Below are positions 18,115-25,799 of a stretch of DNA of 64,000 nucleotides, in pieces. The notes beneath the pieces were generated by a model. That model was not told where the DNA came from. It worked only from the letters and a program-made list of their open reading frames with translations, and ran no database searches. Every line of letters starts with the position of its first letter. Positions within the stretch are counted from its first letter, which is position 1. Made by a program: the position numbers and the translations under genes. The stretch is from Bacillota bacterium (lineage in GTDB: Bacteria; Bacillota; Sulfobacillia; RBS10-35; Bu92): NCBI GenBank assembly GCA_014896375.1, contig JADBKN010000051.1, positions 62,001 through 126,000 on the forward strand, given 5' to 3'.

Positions 18115-18286
18115 AGCACGTCCCTCCCGTGGCGGCCGGCGGAGGCGCGCGCATGCCGCATCGCATGCGCGCGGGGCCGGCCGGATGTGACGGCCCGGGC
18201 GGAACGCGGCCCGGGCAGGTCAACGGGCGGCTGTGCGCAGGTGCATCGCAGCCTCCTGGGGCGGAACGGATTTGGGCATAGTATAC
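18115..18286 (-). promoter_or_regulatory. Putative attenuation leader of the ABC-F gene
   Basis: Reading leftward: a -10 box TATACT at 18280-18285, a SD AGGAGG at 18252-18257, an eight-residue leader ORF at 18220-18246, then two strong hairpins. GCCCGGGC (18193-18200) pairs with the same sequence at 18209-18216. GCGCGCATGC (18147-18156) pairs with GCATGCGCGC (18163-18172), and flanking GGCCGG/CCGGCC extends this stem. The ABC-F SD comes next. ABC-F resistance genes such as msrD and vmlR are known to be induced when drugs stall ribosomes on short leader peptides. No clear T-tract is seen, so control could be by masking translation rather than by termination. Confidence 0.55.
18220..18246 (-). 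CDS. Leader peptide MHLRTAAR upstream of the ABC-F gene
   Basis: An eight-codon ORF (Met-His-Leu-Arg-Thr-Ala-Ala-Arg, stop TGA) lies 5 nt after a perfect AGGAGG and about 27 nt after the predicted transcription start. It is too short to be an independent gene. Its position before hairpins and an ABC-F gene fits a ribosome-stalling sensor. Evidence is positional; no known stalling motif is recognised. Confidence 0.5.
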   Translation of the reverse strand: MHLRTAAR

Positions 18287-18306
18287 CTCGTACCCGTTTT
18301 CCGAAA

Positions 18307-18329
18307 TTAGGCCAAATGTTTTGGCCTAA
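18307..18329. promoter_or_regulatory. Perfect 10-bp inverted repeat (operator-like) between the ABC-F gene and selD
   Basis: TTAGGCCAAA (18307-18316) and TTTGGCCTAA (18320-18329) are exact complements with a TGT spacer. The site starts about 21 bp upstream of the ABC-F -10 box, so it overlaps the expected -35 region. This is where a repressor of that promoter would bind. A related half-site, TTTGGCCA, lies near 18371. The regulator is unknown. Confidence 0.5.
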
Positions 18330-18554
18330 ACCCGTCTTGAACGGTCCCCGACCGAAAATAGGCGAACTGATTTGGCCACACCTGCGCCGTCGCACTCTTG
18401 GGCCGGCGCCCTGCGGACCCGCGTCACCCTCTGGGCCCGGTTGCCTGCACAGCCCCCCCGGCGGATCCCGACCCGGCGCCGCACCCCCCTCCGGACGGCG
18501 CTCACGGCGGTCGCCCCGGTGGCTGTGCGTTGCGCTACCCTGAAGGCAGGCCCC

Positions 18555-18648
18555 GGCGCTCGCAGGGCGGTTCGCGTGAACCGCCCCGGCCACGCCGGGC
18601 TGCGAACCCTGGCCCGCCCGGGCGCCGGGGTGAGGGAGGTGACCCCGC
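18555..18648 (+). promoter_or_regulatory. Structured 5' leader of selD
   Basis: The roughly 270 bp between the operator and selD hold no convincing gene. The last 90 bp form strong hairpins: GGGCGGTTC (18565-18573) with GAACCGCCC (18578-18586), then CCGGC (18586-18590) with GCCGG (18594-18598), and finally GGGGT (18627-18631) with ACCCC (18642-18646). The last has the selD SD GGGAGGTG in its 10-nt loop. It is not a tRNA-Sec: no anticodon arm or T-loop fits. A regulatory role is inference; GC-rich sequence makes chance hairpins common. Confidence 0.4.
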
Positions 18649-19695
18649 ATGGCGGACGAGCTGCGTCTCACGCAGATGACGGCCAAGGCCGGCTGAGGGT
18701 GCAAGCTGGGTCCGGGGGACCTGCAAGAGATCCTCGCCGGCATCCGGCTGCCGCAGGGCGACCCGAACATGCTCCTCGGCCTCGCCGCGCCGGACGACGC
18801 CGGCGTCTACCGGCTGGCGGATGACCTGGCCATCGTGCAGACGGTCGACTTCTTCACGCCGGTCGTCGACGACCCGTACGCCTTCGGCCAGATCGCCGCG
18901 GCGAACTCGCTTTCGGACGTCTACGCCATGGGCGGCCGGCCGCTCACGGCCCTCAACCTCCTTGCCGTGCCGGCCGGAAGGCTGCCGGCGGAGTTCGTCG
19001 GCCGCATCCTCCAGGGCGGCCTGGACAAGATCGGCGAGGCCGGAGCGGTGGTGATCGGCGGCCACTCGATCGACGACCCGGAACCGAAGGTCGGTTATGC
19101 GGTGACGGGCGTGGCCCATCCGAACCGCCTGCTCACGAAGGCGGCGGCGCGGCCCGGCGACGTGCTCGTCCTGACGAAGCCGATCGGCGTGGGTGTCCTC
19201 ACCACGGCGATCAAGCGGACCGCTGTGCCAGCGGCCGCGGTGGAACGCGTCACCGCCGTCATGGCGGAGCTGAACCGCGTGGGTGAGCGGCTGCCGGACG
19301 TGGGCGTGCGCGCGGCGACGGACGTGACGGGCTTCGGACTGCTCGGCCACGCGGCCGAGATGGCGCGGGAGAGCGGCGTGGGGCTCGTGATCCGCGCGGG
19401 CGCCGTGCCGGTGCTGGAGGAGGCGTGGGAGTACGCGCGGCAGGGCCTCTTCCCCGGCGGCAGCCGCAAGAACGCGCAGTTCGTCGCGCCCGTGGTGGAG
19501 TTCGACGAGGACCTGGGCGACGTCGAACGCATGCTGCTCTGCGATGCCGTCACCTCAGGCGGCCTGCTCATCGCCGTGCCGCGGGCGCAGTTCGATGCGG
19601 CGCTGGCGCTTCTTGAGGAGTTCCGCACGCCGGCGCGCGCCGTCATCGGCGAGGTCACGTCCGGCCCGGCGGGGCGCATCCGCGTGGAGCGATAG
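18649..19695 (+). CDS. selD: Selenide, water dikinase (selenophosphate synthetase), selenocysteine-containing
   Basis: A 348-residue enzyme that makes selenophosphate from selenide and ATP, the selenium donor for selenocysteine tRNA. The frame starts at ATG 18649 behind GGGAGGTG and has an in-frame TGA at 18694-18696. Read as Sec it gives TAKAGUGCKLGPGDL, with Sec16 exactly where SelD has its catalytic Sec or Cys. Later blocks include APDDAGVYRL, NSLSDVYAMGGRPLTALNL and GGHSIDDPEPKVGYAVTG. A hairpin follows the TGA at SECIS distance. Automatic callers would start at the internal ATG 18769 and lose the active site. It is monocistronic, ending at a strong hairpin. selA, selB and selC must lie elsewhere. 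Confidence 0.95.
18709..18721 (+). promoter_or_regulatory. SECIS-like hairpin of selD
   Basis: GGTCC (18709-18713) pairs with GGACC (18717-18721) around a GGG loop. The loop starts 17 nt after the in-frame TGA, within the 16-37 nt window for bacterial SECIS elements, and begins with G. Two more G-U pairs can extend the stem. Confidence 0.7.
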
Positions 19696-19713
19696 GGGCG
19701 ATCCGCATGGAGC

Positions 19714-19741
19714 GATGAGGGGCGCGGCCGCGCCCCTCATC
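19714..19741. terminator. Perfect 14-bp inverted repeat between convergent selD and lipoprotein genes
   Basis: GATGAGGGGCGCGG (19714-19727) is directly followed by its exact complement (19728-19741), starting 18 bp after the selD stop and ending 2 bp before the stop of the convergent gene. It would stop transcription from both sides, although neither side has a long T-tract. Confidence 0.6.
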
Positions 19742-19743
19742 GT

Positions 19744-20562
19744 CTACTTCCCGAACCTCACCGGCACCATCACGACATCCTGCTTGGACCCGTCCCGGGC
19801 GCTGTCCACGTAGACCATGAGCATGCCGTGCTCGTTGGAGGGAGCGTCGTACGTGAAGTCGCCGTCGAGGCTCATCCACGCGGGCGCGCCCTCGCCCTGC
19901 AGCGTCTTTCGGAGGAGCACGCGGTGGCCGTCCTCCAGGGCCAGCTGCACCACGCCTTCAAAGGCGCGCGCGCGGCCGCGGAGCTTGAGCGTGCCGGCGA
20001 GCGCATCGCCCGGACGGGGCGACGTCACCACGATGTTGGGTTCCACCCTCCCCGGCGACTGCGGCGCGCCCTCGCCCTCGAAGACGAGCTCGTACGCCGT
20101 CACCTCCGCGGGGGTGGCGACGATGTCCACGGGGTAGCTCACCACCTGCGCGTACACGGCGCCCGGGTCCGGGTTCTTCCATGCGACCCGCACGTGCGCC
20201 ACGCCGTCGCCGCCGATGGCGACGTCCGTGACCTCGACGCGGTAGCCGGGGTTGGGGCTCTCACCGCGGCTGATCATGAGGTAGCGCGTGTCGCCGAAGG
20301 TGAAGAACGTCCAGCCGCGGTACTGGCGGTTGACCGCCAGCCATTCCCGCATCTCGGCGGCGGGGAAATCCTCCTCGGACACGTGGCGGATAGATGGGGC
20401 GGATGCGCTCTGCTTCTCCGACGCTTCCGAACCCGCCCCCGCTCCGGCGCGGGCGGCGTCCTCCCGCCCGCAGGCCGCACCGAGGGCCGCGAACGCGCCC
20501 CACGTGAGGGCCAGCGCCAGCGCGGCGGCGGCGCGCGCGGGTCTCTGCCGTACGCTCCGCAT
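19744..20562 (-). CDS. Lipoprotein with PrcB-like and Gmad2-type domains
   Basis: A 272-residue exported protein. It has a basic N terminus, a hydrophobic stretch and a lipobox-like LGAAC at residues 28-32, so it is probably a lipoprotein. Residues near 80-160 (GWTFFTFGDTRYLMISRGE, PNPGYRVEVTDV) resemble the PrcB C-terminal domain. Residues 180-272 (NIVVTSPRPGDALAGTLKLRG onward, WMSLDGDFTYDAP) match the Gmad2 immunoglobulin-like domain found in spore-germination-associated proteins. Such pairs occur in spore formers; the exact role (cell surface or spore coat) is not known. The ATG at 20562 was chosen for its signal peptide and GAGGTG upstream. Monocistronic. Confidence 0.72.
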   Translation of the reverse strand: MRSVRQRPARAAAALALALTWGAFAALGAACGREDAARAGAGAGSEASEKQSASAPSIRHVSEEDFPAAEMREWLAVNRQYRGWTFFTFGDTRYLMISRGESPNPGYRVEVTDVAIGGDGVAHVRVAWKNPDPGAVYAQVVSYPVDIVATPAEVTAYELVFEGEGAPQSPGRVEPNIVVTSPRPGDALAGTLKLRGRARAFEGVVQLALEDGHRVLLRKTLQGEGAPAWMSLDGDFTYDAPSNEHGMLMVYVDSARDGSKQDVVMVPVRFGK

Positions 20563-20762
20563 GTGCGCACCTCGTCTCTTCCGCCGCGCAGCCGGGGAGC
20601 CCGCCGGCGGCGGAGGGTGTCGGCGCACCGGATGCGGCGGCCGCATCCCGTGTGCCTCACCCGCTTGGACGGCGGCGCCTGCCGCGGGTTCCCCGGCGCG
20701 CACGGCCGCGTTTCGCGGGACGCGCGAACGTGGTACATTTCAGCCCGGGCGGTGGGCCGAGC

Positions 20763-21686
20763 GTGGAACGGCGGGTCGTTCTGGCGCTGGTGACGGCCGT
20801 CGTGGCCGTGTCCTTCTCCAGCATCTTCATCCGCTTCTCCCACGCGCCGGCCATCGCACTGTCCTTCTACCGTCTGGCGCTGAGCCTGCCCATTCTCGCG
20901 CTGCTCGGCCTCATGGGAGCGCGGCGGGGCTCCGTTCAGCGGGCCGTGCGCGGTCCGCTCGCCCACGCGCGCGGCGCCGCCCTGCGGGACATCGCGGCCA
21001 TGCTGGCGAGCGGGGTCTTCCTCGCGCTCCACTTCGCCGTGTGGATCGCCTCGCTGGCCTACACGACGGTCGCCAGTTCCGTGGTCCTCGTCACCAGCCA
21101 CCCTCTCTTCGTGGCCGCGCTGGGGCTTCTGGTGGGCGACGACCGTCTCCCGCCCGGGGCCTATCTCGGCGGGGGGCTCGCCGTGCTGGGAACGGTCCTC
21201 ATCGGGTGGGGGGATTACGCGCTGGGTGGGCCGGCGCTCTACGGCGACTTCCTCGCCTTCCTGGGCGCCCTCTTCATCTCCGGCTATATCGTCATCGGGC
21301 GCGACGTGCGCCGGCGGGTGGACAATCTCGCCTACACGCTGTGGGTCTACGCCGCGGCGGCGGCCGTGCTGGCGGCGGTGGCGGCCGCGGCCGGCGTGCC
21401 GCTCTGGCCCTACCCGGCCGGCGAGTGGCTGATCTTCCTCGCGCTGGCCGTGGTGCCGACGATCTTCGGCCACACGCTCTTCAACTGGGCGCTGGGCCAT
21501 GTGCCGGCCGCGGCCGTGTCGATCGTGATCCTCGGCGAGCCGGTGGGTTCCACGCTCCTTGCGTGGCTCTTCCTCGGCGAGACGCCCACCGTGCCCGAGG
21601 CGGTCGGCGGCGCCGTCATCCTTGCCGGGCTCGTCTACTTCTCCCTGTCGATGCGCCGCGTGGAGGCCGCGCCGGAGCCCGCCTAG
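20763..21686 (+). CDS. EamA / DMT family transporter
   Basis: A 307-residue membrane protein with ten predicted helices in two EamA repeats. The first opens with TAVVAVSFSSIFIRFSHAPA; the second has GHTLFNWALGHVPAAAVSIV and EPVGSTLLAWLFLGETPT, the classic EamA ending. DMT transporters export amino acids and other metabolites; the substrate is unknown. The start is GTG 20763, chosen because a TACATT box at 20733 suggests a short leader and the hydrophobic domain begins directly after it; the ribosome site is weak (GGTGGG). Convergent with the TPP enzyme downstream. Confidence 0.83.
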   Translation: MERRVVLALVTAVVAVSFSSIFIRFSHAPAIALSFYRLALSLPILALLGLMGARRGSVQRAVRGPLAHARGAALRDIAAMLASGVFLALHFAVWIASLAYTTVASSVVLVTSHPLFVAALGLLVGDDRLPPGAYLGGGLAVLGTVLIGWGDYALGGPALYGDFLAFLGALFISGYIVIGRDVRRRVDNLAYTLWVYAAAAAVLAAVAAAAGVPLWPYPAGEWLIFLALAVVPTIFGHTLFNWALGHVPAAAVSIVILGEPVGSTLLAWLFLGETPTVPEAVGGAVILAGLVYFSLSMRRVEAAPEPA

Positions 21687-21724
21687 GCCGTGGGCGTCGT
21701 GTGGCACGCGCGCCGCACCGCCGC

Positions 21725-23470
21725 TCACACGCTGATCGCGCCCTCGCGGAAGTCCGAAGCCCCCAAGCGCACGTCGACGACAGCCGGCCGCCCGCAAGCC
21801 AGCGCCGCCTCCAGGGCTGCGGCCATCTCCTCCGGCCGTTCCACTCGCCAGCCGCGCGCGCCCAGCGCCTCCGCGAGGCGGTCGTGGCGCGCGTCCGCGG
21901 AGAGGGAGGTGGCCACGGCGCGCTCCGCGCCGTGGATCTTCACCTGCTCCCGGCGGATCTGCGTCCAGGCGCCGTCCGTGCCTACCACGGCCACGAAGGG
22001 GATGTTCTGGCGCGCGGCCGCCTCGAGCTCCATGGCGCTGAAGCCGAAGGCCCCGTCGCCGAAGACGGCCAGGACGGGCGCTTCGGCCTCCGCGAGCCGC
22101 GCCGCCAGCGCATAGCCGGCGCCCACGCCCAGTGTGCCGAGCGGCCCCGCGTCCAGCCAACCGCCCGGCCAGCGCCGCGGCCGCACCACGTTCGCCGCGG
22201 TGGCGACGATGTCGCCGCCGTCGCCGATGACGATGGCGCCATCGGGGAGCGCGCGCTCGATCTCCGCCGCGAAGCGCAGCGGGTGGACGGGGCTCTCCTC
22301 GGAACGGAGGCCCTCCTCCATGCGCGCCGCGCGCCGCTCTTCCTCTTCCCTGAGCGCCTCCAGCCAGGCGAGGCGGCCGGCTGCGACCTCCTCCGAGGCC
22401 GCCGCGGCCGCCCCGGCCCCCGGCCCCAACCGCCCGGCGCGCCCGCGCACGACGGAGACGAGCACCTCAAGCTCCTCGAGGAGCGCCCGCAGGAACGCGG
22501 CCGGCTCGCACGCGGCGGCCACCTGCGCTTCGCGATTGCGGTGCAGCTCGGCCGGGTCCATGTCCGCGCGGATGAGGGCGGCGCGCTCGTTCCACGCCGG
22601 GGCGCGGCCGTAGCCCAGGCGGAAGTCGAGCGGCGCGCCCAGCAACACCACCGCGTCCGCCTCCTGGAGCGCCTTCTTGCGGCTGGCGGCGAAGGCGTGC
22701 GGGTGGCCCGCGGGCAGGATGCCGCGCGCGAGGCCGTTCGCGTAGACGGGGGCGAGGAGGCGCTCCGCGAGGCGGGCGACGTCCGCCGCCACACGCTCCG
22801 GCGCCGTCGCCCAGCGCAGCTGGCTGCCGGCGAAGACGAGCGGCCGGCGGCTCTCTATGAGCAACTCCGCCGCGCGGCGCACGGCGGCGGCCTCCGGGGG
22901 CGGCAGGGGGGCAGGCTCGGCCGGCCACCCCTCGTGCCCCGCGGCCTCCCGCACCGGCGCCGCCACCCCGTAGAGCACGTCCAGCGGCAGCTCCAGCGCC
23001 ACGGGGCCCGGCGGCGCCGTCTCCGCGAGCGCGAAGGCCAGCTCCACGGCCGCCGCGATGTCCGCCGGGTCCGTCACGCGCCAGGCCGCCTTGCACACCG
23101 GCCGCACCACGGAGAGCGCGTCCATCTCCTGCAGCGCCCCCTGCCCGGCCAAGGCGAGCGGCGCCTGGCCCGCCAGGAGGACCATCGGGCTCTGCGCGCG
23201 CAGGGCGGTGGCGAGCGCGGTGACGGCGTTCGTCACCCCGGGGCCCGCCGTCACCGCCGCGACGCCGGCGCGGCCCGTCAGCCGGCCCCAACCGTCGGCC
23301 GCGAAGGCCGCCGTCGCTTCGTCGCGCACATCCACCACGCGGATGCCGTGGTCGAGGCAGCCATCGTAGATGGCCTGGATGTGTCCGCCGCAGAGGGTGA
23401 AGAGGTGCGTCACGCCGTGCTCCGCCAGCGCCCGCGCCACGCGCCGGCCGCCGAAGTCGAGCCCCTTCAC
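21725..23470 (-). CDS. Thiamine pyrophosphate-dependent enzyme (acetolactate synthase / 2-hydroxyacyl-CoA lyase-like)
   Basis: A 581-residue enzyme with the three-domain POX/AHAS fold. The N-terminal domain holds the catalytic Glu in [15 protein letters not shown]; the C-terminal domain holds the TPP motif start [18 protein letters not shown], continuing [10 protein letters not shown], where the usual Asn pair is replaced. The family includes acetolactate synthase, oxalyl-CoA decarboxylase and 2-hydroxyacyl-CoA lyase. The GTG start (23468-23470) overlaps the stop of an acyl-CoA ligase by 4 bp (GTGA). The coupling to a ligase that makes acyl-CoAs favours a CoA-thioester substrate such as 2-hydroxyacyl-CoA (inference). 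The CoA-binding motif was not resolved by eye. Confidence 0.8.
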   Translation of the reverse strand: MKGLDFGGRRVARALAEHGVTHLFTLCGGHIQAIYDGCLDHGIRVVDVRDEATAAFAADGWGRLTGRAGVAAVTAGPGVTNAVTALATALRAQSPMVLLAGQAPLALAGQGALQEMDALSVVRPVCKAAWRVTDPADIAAAVELAFALAETAPPGPVALELPLDVLYGVAAPVREAAGHEGWPAEPAPLPPPEAAAVRRAAELLIESRRPLVFAGSQLRWATAPERVAADVARLAERLLAPVYANGLARGILPAGHPHAFAASRKKALQEADAVVLLGAPLDFRLGYGRAPAWNERAALIRADMDPAELHRNREAQVAAACEPAAFLRALLEELEVLVSVVRGRAGRLGPGAGAAAAASEEVAAGRLAWLEALREEEERRAARMEEGLRSEESPVHPLRFAAEIERALPDGAIVIGDGGDIVATAANVVRPRRWPGGWLDAGPLGTLGVGAGYALAARLAEAEAPVLAVFGDGAFGFSAMELEAAARQNIPFVAVVGTDGAWTQIRREQVKIHGAERAVATSLSADARHDRLAEALGARGWRVERPEEMAAALEAALACGRPAVVDVRLGASDFREGAISV

Positions 23471-25134
23471 GCCCCCGCCTGCCCCTCCCGCCGGCGCGCC
23501 AGTTCCTCCTCGCGCAGGACGCGCCGCAGCACCTTGCCGACCATGCTCTTCGGCAGGTCGTCGCGGAACTCGTAGGCGCGCGGAACCTTGTACGCCGCGA
23601 GGTGCGCGCGGCAATGGGCCGCAAGCTCATCGGCGGTGAGCGTCACGCCGGGCTTCGGCACCACAAAGGCCTTCACCGTCTCCCCGCGGTACGGGTCGGG
23701 GATGCCCACGACGGCCGCCTCCTTCACACCGGGGTGCGCGAAGAGCACCTCCTCGACCTCGCGCGGGTAGACGTTGTAGCCGCCGGCGATGATCATCTCC
23801 TTCTTCCGGTCGGTGATGTAGAAGTAGCCGTCGTCGTCCATGCGGGCGATGTCGCCCGTGTAGAGCCAGCCGTCGCGCAGCGCCTCCGCCGTCTCCTCCG
23901 GGCGGTTCCAGTAGCCCTTCATCACCTGCGGGCCGCGGATGCAGAGCTCGCCGATCTCGCCCACGGGCACGTCGCGCTCGCCGGTGTCGAGGTCGACAAT
24001 GCGGCACTCCGTGTCCGGCACGGGCAGGCCGATGCTGCCGGGCTTGCGCAGCCCGGTGGTGGGGTTGGTGTGCGTGACGGGCGAGGCCTCCGAGAGGCCG
24101 TAGCCCTCGACGACCGTCGCACCGGTGCGCCGCTCGAACTCCCGCATGACCTCGACCGGCATGGCGGCGCCGCCGCTGTTGCAGACGCGCAAGCTGGAGA
24201 GGTCTTCCGGCGTGACGCCCGGCAGGTTGTTGATGGCGACGTACATCGTGGGCACGCCGGGGAAGGACGTCGGCCGGAAGGCGCGGATCAGGTCCATCAC
24301 CGCCTGCGGCTCGAAGCGCGGAACAAGGAGCATCGTGCCGCCCGTGTGGACGGCGAAGTTCATGCAGACCGTCATGCCATAGGAGTGGAAGAGCGGCAGC
24401 GCCGTGAGGATGACCTCGTCCTCGCCGAGGATGTCGGAGACCCACGTGGCGATCTGCAGCGCGTTGGCCGCGAGGTTGAAGTGCGTGAGCATGGCGCCCT
24501 TGCTGGTGCCCGTGGTGCCGCCGGTGTACTGGAGGACGGCGACGTCCTCTTTCGGGTCGATCTCCACCGGCGCGGGCGCGGCGGGCACGGCCACCGCCTC
24601 GAACGGCAAGGCGAACGGCACATCAGGGCCGGCCGGCTCCGCGCCGGCCGGGGCGCCGGCCGCGCCCGCGCCCGGCGTGCGCACCACGATGGCGCGGCGC
24701 AGCCGCGTGCGGCCGCGCACCGCCTCCACGCGCGGCATGAGCGCATCCAGCGCCACGATGACCTCCGCGCCGGAGTCGTTGAGAAGGTGTTCCAGCTCCC
24801 GCTCTACGTAGAGCGGGTTCACCTGCGCGACGATCGCCCCGGCGATCATCGCGCCGTAATACGCGATCACGTACTGCGGCAGGTTGGGCAGCATCAGGGC
24901 GATGCGGTCGCCCTTCTTCACCCCCAGCCGCTGGAGCCCGGCGGCGAAGGCGGCCGCCGCGCCGTGGAGCTCACGGTACGTCATCCGGAAGGAGCCCAGC
25001 CGCACGGCTGTGCCGTCCGGCTTCCTGCGCGCCGTCTCTGCGAGCAGCTGGCCCAGGGAGATCTCGGGGTAGTCGAGGTGGGGCGGGACGTGAGCCGGGT
25101 AGTGAGCCAGCCAGGGTTTGTCGGCGTAACCCAT
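23467..25134 (-). CDS. Long-chain fatty acid-CoA ligase (FadD-like)
   Basis: A 555-residue AMP-forming ligase of the ANL superfamily. Motifs: P-loop YTGGTTGTSKGAML, VEGYGLSEASPVTHTNP, GWLYTGDIARMDDDGYFYI, and the C-terminal ITDRKKEMIIAGGYNVYPREVEE, ending with the catalytic Lys region PKSMVGKVLRRVLR. It activates fatty acids to acyl-CoA through acyl-AMP. The ATG at 25134 follows GAGGAGGC by 6 nt. The downstream TPP enzyme overlaps by 4 bp, so the two act together, perhaps in alpha-oxidation or in branched or hydroxy fatty acid breakdown. A 3-hydroxyacyl-CoA dehydrogenase lies at the far right of the window. Confidence 0.92.
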   Translation of the reverse strand: MGYADKPWLAHYPAHVPPHLDYPEISLGQLLAETARRKPDGTAVRLGSFRMTYRELHGAAAAFAAGLQRLGVKKGDRIALMLPNLPQYVIAYYGAMIAGAIVAQVNPLYVERELEHLLNDSGAEVIVALDALMPRVEAVRGRTRLRRAIVVRTPGAGAAGAPAGAEPAGPDVPFALPFEAVAVPAAPAPVEIDPKEDVAVLQYTGGTTGTSKGAMLTHFNLAANALQIATWVSDILGEDEVILTALPLFHSYGMTVCMNFAVHTGGTMLLVPRFEPQAVMDLIRAFRPTSFPGVPTMYVAINNLPGVTPEDLSSLRVCNSGGAAMPVEVMREFERRTGATVVEGYGLSEASPVTHTNPTTGLRKPGSIGLPVPDTECRIVDLDTGERDVPVGEIGELCIRGPQVMKGYWNRPEETAEALRDGWLYTGDIARMDDDGYFYITDRKKEMIIAGGYNVYPREVEEVLFAHPGVKEAAVVGIPDPYRGETVKAFVVPKPGVTLTADELAAHCRAHLAAYKVPRAYEFRDDLPKSMVGKVLRRVLREEELARRREGQAGA

Positions 25135-25311
25135 GGCTCTGCCTCCTCGAGCGGTTTGGCAGCGCCATTCCACACCCCCGCGCGCAAGTCCTGCGGCCGG
25201 CGGGTGGCACTCCCGCCGCCCCGCCGTCATACCATTCTCACGTCTTGCGCACTCGCGCCGACGCGCCGCGGCCTGCGCGGGCGCCGATCACGACGATCTG
25301 GAGGGACGCCG

Positions 25312-25779
25312 ATGCTGCCCATACCGACGCGCTTCGCCCTGGTGAGCGGGGCGGCGGAGGGCCGTGAACCCCTCACGGCCTTCGACGCCGCCCTTTTGGC
25401 CGCGGGGATCGGTGACGTGAACCTCTTGAAGGTCTCGAGCATCCTGCCGCCCGGCTGCCGCGAGGTGGAGCGGCTGGAGTTCCCGCCGGGGGCGCTCGTG
25501 CCGATCGCCTACGGCGCCATCCGCTCCACGGAGGCCGGGGCGCGGCTGGCTGCGGCCGTGGCCGTGGGCCTCGGGGGGCCGGGGCGCCCGGGCGTGATCG
25601 TGGAGCACACGCTGCGCGGTTCGCGGGAGGAGGCGGAGCGGGTGGTGCGGGCGATGGTCCTCGAAGCGTTCGCGAACCGCCTGCGCGGTGAGCCGGCGGC
25701 CGTGCGCGTCGCCTCCGCGGAGCACGTGGTGGAGCGCACCGGCTGCGCCTTCGCCGGCGTGGCGCTGTGGTTCGATTGA
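25312..25779 (+). CDS. Pyruvoyl-dependent arginine decarboxylase
   Basis: A 155-residue proenzyme. It begins IPTRFALVSGAAEGREPL, has the self-cleavage site NLLKVSSILPPG (Ser42-Ser43) and the block GALVPIAYGAIRSTEAGARL, and ends CAFAGVALWFD. By analogy with the Methanocaldococcus enzyme, cleavage between the two serines forms alpha and beta chains with a pyruvoyl cofactor. It makes agmatine from arginine, the first step to putrescine. The ATG at 25312 has GGAGGG upstream. The gene is alone; a ureohydrolase that could use agmatine lies 12 kb away. A TACCAT hexamer near 25230 could be its -10 box. Confidence 0.92.
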   Translation: MLPIPTRFALVSGAAEGREPLTAFDAALLAAGIGDVNLLKVSSILPPGCREVERLEFPPGALVPIAYGAIRSTEAGARLAAAVAVGLGGPGRPGVIVEHTLRGSREEAERVVRAMVLEAFANRLRGEPAAVRVASAEHVVERTGCAFAGVALWFD

Positions 25780-25799
25780 GCCGGCCGCCTCGACGCCGG

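Noticed and set aside
18541-18648. tRNA-Sec (selC) in the structured region before selD
   Set aside because: The hairpins do not form a cloverleaf, there is no TCA anticodon in a loop, and the GGTTCG element pairs with GAACC directly, which excludes a T-loop.
20288-23575. Very long plus-strand frame of 1095 codons
   Set aside because: It is antisense to the lipoprotein and TPP enzyme genes and is Arg/Pro/Ala-rich shadow sequence, a common effect of high GC content.
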